Positions 1 to 7,182 of a stretch of 40,491 bases of DNA are shown piece by piece. How positions within the stretch are numbered: position 1 is the stretch's first letter; every line of letters starts with the position of its first letter. This DNA is from Hahella sp. HN01. Its GTDB lineage: Bacteria; Pseudomonadota; Gammaproteobacteria; Pseudomonadales; Oleiphilaceae. The notes under the pieces were generated by a model that had not been told where the DNA came from, ran no database searches, and was given only the letters and a program-made list of their open reading frames with translations. Made by a program: the position numbers and the translations under genes. The stretch spans positions 75,467 to 115,957 of the forward strand of contig NZ_JAHMIN010000021.1 in the NCBI RefSeq assembly GCF_018986435.1. The letters are read 5' to 3'.

Positions 1-231
1 CCCCAGTCCCGCCACACCGGCGATAGCGCCGACCACGCTGGCGGTGGCCCCCAGTTTATCCCAGCCGCTGGCGCCGCCTTCTATGTCCCGGGACAGGGAT
101 GAGCTGGTGAAACTGCTCAAATAGTATTTGTGGAAGGAGCTGACCGCCTGCTGCCCGGTTCCGTGGCCTTGGGTGATGGAGAAGGAGCCGTTGGTCGTGG
201 TGTAGTTCAGATTTGCGTCCTTGATGTCCAT
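1..231 (-). CDS. Unrecognised protein, N-terminal part (runs off the left edge)
   Basis: The minus strand is open from an ATG at 231 to the window edge (77 codons seen). An AAGGAA ribosome site lies six bases before the ATG, so this start is well supported. The visible peptide begins MDIKDANLNYTTTNG, is rich in Ser, Thr and Gly, and reaches a small hydrophobic Gly/Ala/Val stretch (GATASVVGAIAGVAGLG) at the cut end. The gene follows the 268-930 gene by about 36 bases on the same strand, so the two are probably co-transcribed. Both carry a Gly/Ala-rich hydrophobic segment, but I do not recognise either family. No function is assigned. Confidence 0.6.
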   Translation of the reverse strand, partial: MDIKDANLNYTTTNGSFSITQGHGTGQQAVSSFHKYYLSSFTSSSLSRDIEGGASGWDKLGATASVVGAIAGVAGLG

Positions 232-267
232 GGGGGATTCCTTGTGTTGGTTGGGATGATGGGAAGC

Positions 268-930
268 TCACACGTAATCCGAGAAAAACAGCGAGACTTT
301 GCCTTTCTGCTGGTCCGCTCCCATGTCGCTGAGGCTGAAGGAGGCGTAGTCGTCTTTGCCGGCGAAGCCCAGGTAGGCGCGTCTGTAGCCATCCTCGTTG
401 AACCAGAGATCGCGGCCGTCGATATAAAAATGGTTCAAGCGCCACACGCCGGAGCTGCGCAACTCAATGGTGGTATGCACGTCCACGCAGTTGCTGGCGT
501 TGGAGCCGATCATAAAGGTGAACTCGTAATGGGACTTGCCGGGTTGAAAGCCTGAGGTTTTTGCTTTGATCGACCCGGTTTCTCCTGGCACTAACGGTCG
601 CATCGCCTGTTGAAAACCGAAGTTGTCGGATTTGCTTTGAAACGGCGCTATGGTGTAGCTGGAGTGATTAATGATCTCCAGCTCGAATTCATTGACGACG
701 CCTTTCTTCTTCAACCCGATGATTGACGACATTGTGCCGACAGTGGTGGCGATCGCGCCGACTGCGCCCCACATGCTCAGGGTTTCGGCGTAAGACTGGG
801 TGGGCGTAAGGTTGTCCGCGTAACTTTCCATTTCTCTGATGAGTTGAAGCGCCGCATCTTTGCCTTTTTTGACGTAGACATCGCCATGTTCCGTAATGAG
901 GGTGGGGGATGAGCCTGATTCGTTCGCCAT
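268..930 (-). CDS. Unrecognised 220-residue protein
   Basis: The start at 930 has an AAGGAC ribosome site eight bases upstream. Residues 1-45 are charged. Residues 50-75 hold a Gly/Ala/Thr-rich hydrophobic run (GAVGAIATTVGTMSSIIGL) followed by KKK. The remaining 140 residues are rich in beta-type segments and aromatic residues (ELEIINHSSYTIAPF near residue 85, ending SLFFSDYV). No signal peptide is seen. A beta-sandwich protein with one amphipathic or membrane-active helix is possible, as in pore-forming proteins, but that is a guess from composition only. It lies just upstream of the partial gene at 1-231 in a likely two-gene operon. Confidence 0.65.
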   Translation of the reverse strand: MANESGSSPTLITEHGDVYVKKGKDAALQLIREMESYADNLTPTQSYAETLSMWGAVGAIATTVGTMSSIIGLKKKGVVNEFELEIINHSSYTIAPFQSKSDNFGFQQAMRPLVPGETGSIKAKTSGFQPGKSHYEFTFMIGSNASNCVDVHTTIELRSSGVWRLNHFYIDGRDLWFNEDGYRRAYLGFAGKDDYASFSLSDMGADQQKGKVSLFFSDYV

Positions 931-1288
931 GTCGTTAAGTCCTTTTATCGGTGTGTTGATGAGCGCCAGTCAGCGCTTGGCGTTTGGTTCGCGCAAAAAT
1001 TCGCACTGGCGCCAATGTACGGCCGCAAACAGCCACTATAGAACGCGGCTGCGGCATGGAAACAGGGGATGTTTTAAGGAGGGAGGAATCCCTAGGCGTT
1101 TAATGGTCGCACAGCTGTTTTGTCTAGGCGCGCAGGACTGAAAGCGCCGATGAGGAGATACAGTGCGTATATGTGACCTGTGGATATAAAGTTATGATTT
1201 ACATGCGAAAAGGGTACACTAACCGCGCCTGTCACAACGCCGCGCGCCGGCGACTTCATCCCCTTCAATCACGGCAAGAGGAAACCCC
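931..1288. other. Intergenic region between divergent genes
   Basis: No convincing gene is seen in these 358 bases. They separate the minus-strand pair on the left from the plus-strand VOC/Nudix genes on the right, so promoters for both directions should lie here. A TACACT hexamer at 1215-1220 with TTATGA 17 bases upstream is a weak sigma70-like candidate for the rightward genes. The open frame at 896-1141 has no ribosome site and no recognisable content. Confidence 0.4.
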
Positions 1289-1648
1289 ATGGAAGACATC
1301 GTGGAAATAAAGGCATTCGTGCCGGCAAAAGACTATGAGCAATCCAAAGCTTTCTACCGGGATATCGGCTTTACCCAGGCTTCCGATGGCGGCGGCGTTG
1401 CTTATTTCCATCATGGGAATAGCAGCTTTTTACTGCAGGACTTCTACCGTAAGGAACACGCTGAAAACTTCATGATGCATGTTCTGGTCAAAGATATTCA
1501 CGCCTGGCGGAAGAAGGTAGTGGAGTCGGGCGTAGTGGAGAAATACAAGGTTCGTCTTTCGGAGGTGGTGGAGCAGCCCTGGGGCATGCTGGATTTTACC
1601 CTGACGGACCCCAGCGGCGTTCTGTGGCGGTTTGGAGAAAATATTTAG
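1289..1648 (+). CDS. VOC-superfamily (glyoxalase/bleomycin-resistance fold) protein
   Basis: This 119-residue protein has the size and layout of a single-domain vicinal oxygen chelate protein. The first beta-alpha-beta unit reads EIKAFVPAKDYEQSKAFYRDIGF, and the second half ends DFTLTDPSGVLWRFGENI, the usual DPxGxxxxF ending of glyoxalase/dioxygenase-like domains. Residue His78-type metal ligands are not obvious beyond MMHVLV, so catalysis is uncertain; many VOC proteins only bind small molecules. AAGAGGA precedes the ATG by about six bases. It is 22 bases upstream of a Nudix gene and probably co-transcribed with it. The substrate cannot be predicted. Confidence 0.85.
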   Translation: MEDIVEIKAFVPAKDYEQSKAFYRDIGFTQASDGGGVAYFHHGNSSFLLQDFYRKEHAENFMMHVLVKDIHAWRKKVVESGVVEKYKVRLSEVVEQPWGMLDFTLTDPSGVLWRFGENI

Positions 1649-1670
1649 ATCGGTTTTCAAGGAGTAAACC

Positions 1671-2147
1671 ATGTTGAAGTTTGATGTTGGCGACAATCGC
1701 TTTAATTTCCGCAGCGCCGCGGTGATTATCCACCAGGATCATGTGCTGCTGCACAAAGCGGTGCAGGATAATTTCTGGACCCTGCCGGGCGGCCGCGTGG
1801 AGTTTTTCGAGTTCTCCAGCGACACCGTGGCTCGGGAGGTGGAAGAAGAGCTGGGTATGTCGGCGCGCGTGATTCGCCCACTGTGGTATGTCGAGAATTT
1901 TTTCCAATATCACCAGACGCGTTTCCACGAAATCGCCACGCTGTATCTGACCGAGCTGGCCAATCCTGACGCCATTCCTTTTAACGAGGATGTTCCCGGT
2001 GCGGAGGAGGATGTCGACCTGATCTTCCGCTGGTTCAAAATCAGCGAACTTGAGGCTTTCGAAGTCGCTCCCTATTTCCTCAAAACACGACTACGCTCAC
2101 TGCCTGAAGGCGTTGAGTTTCTGACTTTGGATGAAATCGGAAGCTGA
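1671..2147 (+). CDS. Nudix hydrolase, first of two tandem paralogues
   Basis: The 158-residue protein has a complete Nudix box from about residue 43 (GRVEFFE, then REVEEELGM), matching GX5EX7REUXEEXGU. The Nudix glutamates bind the metal used to cleave nucleoside-diphosphate-linked substrates. The N-terminal strand FRSAAVIIHQDHVLLHKA and the GG just before the box are typical of MutT-like proteins. GGAG precedes the ATG by about six bases. It is closely similar to the next gene along the whole length (same FNFRS/FKFRS start, LPGG, EFFEF, RPLWxVE, HEIAT), so they arose by tandem duplication. The substrate is unknown. Confidence 0.92.
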   Translation: MLKFDVGDNRFNFRSAAVIIHQDHVLLHKAVQDNFWTLPGGRVEFFEFSSDTVAREVEEELGMSARVIRPLWYVENFFQYHQTRFHEIATLYLTELANPDAIPFNEDVPGAEEDVDLIFRWFKISELEAFEVAPYFLKTRLRSLPEGVEFLTLDEIGS

Positions 2148-2165
2148 CACTTGGCTCCCCGACGT

Positions 2166-2195
2166 TTTCGCTCATGCGCCTGCTAGTGAGCGAAA
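2166..2195. repeat. Inverted repeat between the two Nudix genes
   Basis: TTTCGCTCA and TGAGCGAAA form a perfect nine-base stem around a 12-base loop in the 84-base gap between the Nudix paralogues. There is no T-run after it on the plus strand, so it is not a clear intrinsic terminator. It could slow transcription or protect an mRNA end between the two genes. Confidence 0.55.
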
Positions 2196-2231
2196 GTGCG
2201 CTGGAATCGGCTTATAAAGAGGAGAGGGACG

Positions 2232-2702
2232 TTGAAATTCGAGAGCGGCGATAAGCGATTCAAATTCCGCAGCGTGGCGGTGATCATCCACAATGACCAC
2301 GTTTTGCTGCATAAAGTCGTCAAAGGCGACTTCTGGGCGCTACCGGGAGGTAAAGTGGAATTCTTCGAATTCTCCCACACCACCCTTATCCGCGAACTGG
2401 AGGAAGAACTCGGCGTCGCCGCCAACATCCTCCGACCGCTCTGGTTCGTGGAAGACTTCTACGCCCGCGGCGGCGTCAAAAGCCACGAAATCGCCACCTA
2501 CTACCTGACCACACTGCAAAACCCCAACGCCATCCCTTTCGGCCAGGACATCAGAGGACTAGAGCAAGACGTCGACATCCTATTTCGCTGGGTCAAACTG
2601 GCGGACGTCGCCTCGCTAAATCTATGGCCGCAGTTTCTCAAAGAACGACTGACGGCGCTGCCGCAGGAAGTTGAATTCATCCACATCAACGAATTGAAGT
2701 AA
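2232..2702 (+). CDS. Nudix hydrolase, second paralogue, TTG start
   Basis: I choose the TTG at 2232 for two reasons. AGAGGAG lies seven bases before it, and translation from there (LKFESGDKRFKF) aligns with the start of the upstream paralogue (MLKFDVGDNRFNF). A GTG at 2196 is in frame but has no ribosome site and would add 12 unaligned residues. The resulting 156-residue protein has an intact Nudix box (GKVEFFE ... RELEEELGV). Differences from the first copy are spread along the chain, so the duplication is not recent. The following gene starts six bases after its stop. Confidence 0.9.
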   Translation: MKFESGDKRFKFRSVAVIIHNDHVLLHKVVKGDFWALPGGKVEFFEFSHTTLIRELEEELGVAANILRPLWFVEDFYARGGVKSHEIATYYLTTLQNPNAIPFGQDIRGLEQDVDILFRWVKLADVASLNLWPQFLKERLTALPQEVEFIHINELK

Positions 2703-2708
2703 GCGTTT

Positions 2709-3146
2709 ATGAATGAAATACAGCCGTTGAATATCGCCCCTGAACATGACATTGATTGTCAGCCTATGCTGTATACATTGAAGGGTGAGTTTGAAAAAAC
2801 TGTATTGCTGATGCGTTTTTCCGGCACCTACGGATATGGATGTAAGGGCAATACTGACGCCAGATACCTGACCGCAATGACCCATGCCGCCATTGCCTTT
2901 GCTGATCCAGACGTGCTGGTGTTTGACTTTGCACAGCTCACATACGAGTGGGGAGATGCGATGGCGGGCGTCATCGCTGCGGGTTGCGAGCGGGAATTAG
3001 AGACGTTAGTGATTGCCGACGAAATGTCTCAAGAGGGCCTTATATCACTTGTAGACTCTGAAATGATGATGGAGCCGAGCGAGGTGGTTTTCACATCATT
3101 GGAGAGCGCGAATGAGCGGCTTAAACATCTCTTGAACGCGCGTTAG
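2709..3146 (+). CDS. Unrecognised 145-residue protein
   Basis: The gene starts six bases after the second Nudix gene, so it is probably translated from the same message. No strong ribosome site is visible. The core has alternating strands and helices (VLLMRFSGTYGYG, then DVLVFDFAQLTYEWGDAM, then LETLVIADE, then EVVFTSLESANERL), suggesting a small alpha/beta domain of about four strands. The DxxxLxYEWGD stretch recalls STAS-like or crotonase-like folds, but neither motif set is complete. There is no signal peptide or membrane segment. The coding region ends one base before a repeat element begins. Confidence 0.65.
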   Translation: MNEIQPLNIAPEHDIDCQPMLYTLKGEFEKTVLLMRFSGTYGYGCKGNTDARYLTAMTHAAIAFADPDVLVFDFAQLTYEWGDAMAGVIAAGCERELETLVIADEMSQEGLISLVDSEMMMEPSEVVFTSLESANERLKHLLNAR

Positions 3147-3147
3147 G

Positions 3148-3310
3148 TTCTCCTGAGCCTGTCGAAAGACCTCCCCGGGCGGCAAAGGGCAAAGTTGTGC
3201 TGTTCCTTCAGAGCACTCAATGGAGACTAGGTTTCCCGTATGTGGATTAACGCTCTGGAAAGCCCTTCGACAGGCTCAGGGCGAACGGGGAATGGGAGCA
3301 GGGAGGTTCC
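3148..3310. repeat. Repeat-bounded unit A (first of a pair)
   Basis: The left edge is a decayed inverted copy of the dispersed repeat (CCTGAGCCTGTCGAAAGACC, 3152-3171). The right edge is a full copy in the opposite orientation (core 3262-3288). Between them lie about 90 bases including GGCAAAGGGCAAAGTTGT and TTAACGCTCTGGAAAG. The right flank continues GGGGAATGGGAGCAGGGAGG. The same order of blocks recurs in unit B, so both are copies of one small element with inverted ends. It codes for nothing I can support. Confidence 0.7.
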
Positions 3311-3480
3311 GGGTACGATTGATAGGAGATTGGACTTTCCCTTTCTGAGAGGTGTAAGTCGAACTCAATATTCAAGGTGCGCAGATTTGCCCCTAGGACA
3401 TGCCATACTAACGCTCAGCATCCTGCCCTGTAACTCAACAAAATCCACTTCCAGCCATCTAGCCAAAACTGACTCCACCA

Positions 3481-3655
3481 CCGTTCGCCCTGAGCCTGTC
3501 GAAGGGCCTCCCTGGGCGACAAAGGGCGAAGTTGTCCTCCAATTTCAGTATTCAATCCGGGGACTCAACGTAGGCTAGGGTTAACCATCTATGAATTAAC
3601 ACTCTGGAAAGCCCTTCGACAAGCTCAGGGCGAACGGGGAAATGGGAGCAGGGGG
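3481..3655. repeat. Repeat-bounded unit B (second of a pair)
   Basis: The left end is a full repeat copy (3481-3507) followed by CTCCCTGGGCGACAAAGGGC. The right end is an inverted copy (3611-3637) preceded by TTAACACTCTGGAAAG and followed by GGGGAAATGGGAGCAGGGGG. These blocks match unit A in order and spacing. Between the units, and in the rest of the 3147-3737 gap, I see no gene; open frames across it only read repeat-derived peptides such as RPEPVEG and STGSGRT. Confidence 0.75.
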
Positions 3656-3737
3656 GCGGATACGATATTTGGTAGCAGAGTACCTGCTGAAAATTTCGTA
3701 ACGTGTACTATGGAGCTTTGGTGTTAGTCCTTGATTT

Positions 3738-4415
3738 TCACCTGCCAAAAAACTTCCACCATGGCTTACTTTTACTTCTTTTCGGGCCTTCAAATGCAGG
3801 TAGGTCCTTTAAAGAGTTATCAAATTCAATATCGTCGAAAATCTCTTTCAAATATTCCCTAGTTCTTGATAAAGGGTGTTCGGAGAATTTTTCATCGTAC
3901 TTGGGGTTATCGGCTCTATTCGCCATGAAGTCTGCTTTATAGTTCGCGTCATACGGGTCCGCTTCCCAACCGATTAACTTTCCGGTTTCTTCATCTGCTT
4001 CTTTGCAGTCCTCAATCAGCAAAACAGCGCACTCTCTCATCCCTGTTATCCCTGACTCTACAGCTTGAACTTTAATTACGTATGAGCAATTGGCGAATGG
4101 GAGTGTATAAGAGCCCAAAAACGCAAACCCTGTTGGGTCCATTCTTATTTTGTATAAGGTTTTAACCGCTCTTAATCCTTTTAAGTCTTCCAGCTCTATT
4201 TCAAGAGGGGCCAGGCCATTGGCTTCGGCCACTGAGCGATAGAATCCTCTCAGACTGTCTATATCGTCTAATTCAGCCCCTATGTCGGGAACCATCGGGT
4301 AATAATTTACGGATAAGATATCTCCGAATTCGTTGCTCCACAGAGCCACTCCATTGTTTTCATCCGCTTCGTGAAAGCTCCACCTTTCACTGAATTTGAA
4401 TACATCTTGTATCAT
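3738..4415 (-). CDS. Unrecognised 225-residue protein
   Basis: GGGAAG lies four bases before the ATG at 4415 (MIQDVFKF). An upstream ATG at 4427 would add four residues but has GGAA directly abutting it, so I prefer 4415. The protein looks soluble. It has a mixed sheet region (ALWSNEFGDILSVNYYP), a charged middle, and a lysine-rich C-terminus (GPKRSKSKPWWKFFGR). The second half (CAVLLIEDCKEADEETGKLIGWEADPYD) is acidic. It resembles the stand-alone proteins of unknown function found among immunity genes, but I recognise no family. It is flanked by repeat units on one side and the receptor terminator on the other. Confidence 0.7.
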   Translation of the reverse strand: MIQDVFKFSERWSFHEADENNGVALWSNEFGDILSVNYYPMVPDIGAELDDIDSLRGFYRSVAEANGLAPLEIELEDLKGLRAVKTLYKIRMDPTGFAFLGSYTLPFANCSYVIKVQAVESGITGMRECAVLLIEDCKEADEETGKLIGWEADPYDANYKADFMANRADNPKYDEKFSEHPLSRTREYLKEIFDDIEFDNSLKDLPAFEGPKRSKSKPWWKFFGR

Positions 4416-4557
4416 GCTGCTTCCCATTTCCGAGTGCTTTTAGCGTAGTCGCTATCGTCCTGCAATTATCCACAGTCTGGCGAAGTAATAAATCTGTTAA
4501 TCCTCTCATTACAGTAGAGCAGAGGGCTGAGGCGTCGAAGGTTTCGGGCGACTCAAT

Positions 4558-4583
4558 AAAAAAAGGGTGAGCATAGCTCACCC
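4558..4583 (-). terminator. Intrinsic terminator of the TonB receptor gene
   Basis: GGGTGAGC-ATA-GCTCACCC forms a perfect eight-base stem with a three-base loop at 4565-4583. Read on the minus strand the stem is followed by seven Ts. It lies about 90 bases after the receptor stop codon. A-rich sequence on its other side could also let it work for plus-strand transcripts. Confidence 0.88.
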
Positions 4584-4670
4584 AAAAACAGACTTTGATT
4601 GCAGGTTTGCAGCTGCAGCCATCCTTGGCGGTCTGCTGCGCTCTAGGGTAGGGTTGAGCGCAGTCTCACT

Positions 4671-6785
4671 CTAGAGTCGGTAGTCGACCACGATGCCCGC
4701 TGTGCGGGGTGGTCCGACCTGGGCTTCGGTGGAGGCCCAGGTGGTTGTCTGGCGGTAGAGGACTTCTTCGTCGAACAGGTTTTTCACGTAGAGGCGCACG
4801 GTGAAGTCGTCATTTTCGTAGCCGGCGTTGACGTTGGTGATCACGTAATCGCCGGCTGTCAGGTCGTTGTTGTTGGTGACGTCGGAGTAGTATTCGCCTA
4901 CGTAGCTGACGTCGGCCCCGGTGAAGTAGCCCTGGTCGAAATATTTGGTGAAGCCCAGGTTGGCGTTGACGCTGGGGGCGTAGCCGAATTCATTGCCTTT
5001 GATGTCTGGACTGCCGTCAACGGCTTTGGTGACTTCCGTTTTCAGTAAGCCGACCGAGCCGAACACTTCCAGACCCGCCGCCAATTGCACGTTGGTCTCC
5101 ACTTCCAGGCCGTAGCTGCGGCCTTCTGGAATATTCACGAAACGGCGATTGAGAATGGATTGGTAGCCATTGTATTCATTGGCGAACAGCGTGACGCCCA
5201 GGGTCATGCGGTTATCCCAGAGGCTGGAGCGGCTGCTGGCTTCATAAGAGATGACTTCTTCTTTCTCGTATTCATAGAAGCTGCTGTCATCCCAGTCCAG
5301 GGAACCGCCGCCAGGGTTGTAGCCTTTGCGCACCACAAAACCAAGCAACGTCTGCGGCGTGGCCTGATAGCTGACGCCGGCTTTGGGCAGGAACATGGTT
5401 TCGCCGATATCAGTCAGCAAGCGGCCTTCATAGCTGGTGCCCGGCCAGGCGAGGATATTTCGTTCCTGGCTTTCCCTTTCCACACGGCCGCCCACAATCA
5501 AGTCCAGACGTTCCGTCAGCGCGAAAGTGGCGTCGCCATACACCGCAACGGTGCTGACATCGTCATCGCCACTGAAAGTGGCCGGGTCCACCGCGAGATC
5601 CTGAGTGCGCTTGAACAGGTAGACGCCCACCACGCCGCTTAGTGGGCCGGACGCCGGGTCGTACACCAGACGACTTTCCAGCGAGTTGCTTTTTTCCTCC
5701 AGATCCAGTGTCAGATCTATATCGCCAACGCGGGAGGCGTATTCCTCAAACTTGGCCTGAGTGTTGGCGTGGTTCAATGTCAGGTAGGCGGTCAACGCAT
5801 CGTTGAGGGCGTATTGCACATCCAGGGCGTAGCTGGCGCTGTCCGAATCCTGATAACGGGTGTTGGACACGTCCCCATTCAGCTCATAGTCAAAGAAGTC
5901 GCCGTTGACGAAATTGAGATACTCACCCTCCTGGCTGCGGTGTGTCGCGGTGAACTTCACCGACAGGCCAGACAACGCGGAAGGCTCCCAGAGCAGCTTG
6001 CCGCGCAGGTTGTAACGCTTGGACTCGGACGGGTCCCAGGGCCAGTCCTGGCCGCTGATAGGGTAGTCAATATAACCCTCTCCCCGGGACGCGCTGGCGG
6101 CCAGTCGGAACGCCAGTTCATTATCGATCAGAGGACCGGACGTCATCAGGGCGAGCTGTTGTTTGCTGTCAGCGTTCTCATAGCCGGCGCGGACCGCGCT
6201 TTCCCAGTGATAGGTGGGGTCTTTGGTCAACACGACAATCGCGCCGCCAATGGAATTGCGACCCTGGGTTGTGGATTGCGGTCCACGCAATACTTCCACC
6301 TGCTGCACATCCCATAAATTAGCGTCTACATACTCCTGGCCGAACCAGGATTCAGAGACGCCATCGACGCTGGTGCTGACCTTGGGGCGCGATCCCGCCA
6401 CCAGCGCGAAGCTGCCGTTGGCCGCGCCGGAGCCTTCAACGCCCCGGATGTTGGGAACGCCGTAGGGGTTCGCAATCATGTTCGGCACTTTATCCACCAC
6501 CTCAAAGACGGACTGGGTCTCGCCGGTGTCCACTTTCAAGTCGTCCAGCACAGTGACGGCGCTGGTGGACTCCTGCAGGTCGCGGTCGATCTTTTCACCG
6601 GTCACCACCACCGGCGCCAGGGTAGTGCTTTCCGACTGCTTGACGCGATCCGGCTGCGCTAACGCAAGGCTTTCCGCTGAAGCATGGGCGGCCATGCCTC
6701 CTGCGAGCGCAGCGACGGCGACTTTGGTGGTGAACGCCAAGGGATGCAGGCGTGGATTCGATCGTTTATCCCGAAACAGGAACAT
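4671..6785 (-). CDS. TonB-dependent outer-membrane siderophore receptor
   Basis: The protein has about 704 residues, a normal receptor length. The second of two adjacent ATGs is chosen because GGGGAG sits six bases upstream of it. The first 40 residues form a signal peptide (AVAALAGGMAAHASA). A TonB-box-like segment follows (TTLAPVVVTGEK). The plug domain includes NIRGVEGSG, VEVLRGPQSTTQGRNSIGG and an ELAF-type first barrel strand. The barrel ends NLFDEEVLYRQ and an aromatic-containing last strand (VVDYRL). It should bring a ferric siderophore into the periplasm using TonB energy. Its divergent position from the esterase-MbtH-NRPS genes, with Fur boxes between, suggests it imports the catecholate made by that NRPS. 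Confidence 0.93.
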   Translation of the reverse strand: MFLFRDKRSNPRLHPLAFTTKVAVAALAGGMAAHASAESLALAQPDRVKQSESTTLAPVVVTGEKIDRDLQESTSAVTVLDDLKVDTGETQSVFEVVDKVPNMIANPYGVPNIRGVEGSGAANGSFALVAGSRPKVSTSVDGVSESWFGQEYVDANLWDVQQVEVLRGPQSTTQGRNSIGGAIVVLTKDPTYHWESAVRAGYENADSKQQLALMTSGPLIDNELAFRLAASASRGEGYIDYPISGQDWPWDPSESKRYNLRGKLLWEPSALSGLSVKFTATHRSQEGEYLNFVNGDFFDYELNGDVSNTRYQDSDSASYALDVQYALNDALTAYLTLNHANTQAKFEEYASRVGDIDLTLDLEEKSNSLESRLVYDPASGPLSGVVGVYLFKRTQDLAVDPATFSGDDDVSTVAVYGDATFALTERLDLIVGGRVERESQERNILAWPGTSYEGRLLTDIGETMFLPKAGVSYQATPQTLLGFVVRKGYNPGGGSLDWDDSSFYEYEKEEVISYEASSRSSLWDNRMTLGVTLFANEYNGYQSILNRRFVNIPEGRSYGLEVETNVQLAAGLEVFGSVGLLKTEVTKAVDGSPDIKGNEFGYAPSVNANLGFTKYFDQGYFTGADVSYVGEYYSDVTNNNDLTAGDYVITNVNAGYENDDFTVRLYVKNLFDEEVLYRQTTTWASTEAQVGPPRTAGIVVDYRL

Positions 6786-6956
6786 CATTGTCTCCCCAAA
6801 TGGTTGGTTTTTGCAGTGCGCCGCTGGCGGGCGCGCCCAGTGCTTGGCTCCCTGTTAATGCGATCGAAGAGGAGGGTGGATGACGACCTCGGGGATGTCC
6901 GCAGGTATTCCTGACTAGCTGCATCGGAGACCGGCGCAGTGCGGACGGATGATTAT

Positions 6957-6975
6957 CTAAATGAGAATCATTCGC
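6957..6975. promoter_or_regulatory. Fur box 1 (receptor side)
   Basis: CTAAATGAGAATCATTCGC matches the 19-base Fur consensus at 13 positions, including the core TGAGAATCATT. It lies about 170 bases upstream of the receptor start. Iron-loaded Fur binding here should repress the leftward receptor gene. Confidence 0.75.
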
Positions 6976-6984
6976 AAATAACTA

Positions 6985-7014
6985 TTGAACGCAAATGATA
7001 ATCATTATTATTAT
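6985..7014 (+). promoter_or_regulatory. Candidate sigma70 promoter for the esterase-mbtH-NRPS genes
   Basis: TTGAAC at 6985-6990 and TATTAT at 7009-7014 are 18 bases apart on the plus strand. Fur box 2 sits in the spacer, so Fur would directly block polymerase. The predicted transcript has a leader of about 160 bases before the esterase start. Confidence 0.5.
6991..7009. promoter_or_regulatory. Fur box 2 (biosynthesis side)
   Basis: GCAAATGATAATCATTATT matches the Fur consensus at 16 of 19 positions. It overlaps the candidate rightward promoter. The two boxes are centred about 34 bases apart, allowing joint iron repression of receptor and biosynthesis genes. The rest of the 6786-7182 gap holds no gene I can support. 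Confidence 0.88.
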
Positions 7015-7182
7015 GTAAAACAACACTGATGCAGACAGAGCGGAAATTTCGTTAGCCGGCGCAGCTTTACCGTTAATAAGCGGGAGAGAAAAGCGTTAGA
7101 GATCGACGTTGCCGTTCCTGACTACCGCGAGTCCATCGCAGAAGAAATGAACGCCGGGCGCAGTCCCGGGAAGGTGAAAACC

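Noticed and set aside
3240-3578. 112-codon open frame across the repeat units
   Set aside because: Its peptide is largely made of repeat-derived STGSGRT and RPEPVEG segments, with no ribosome site.
4387-4581. Small open frame upstream of the 3738-4415 gene
   Set aside because: It begins inside the receptor terminator stem, has no ribosome site and overlaps the start of the better-supported gene.
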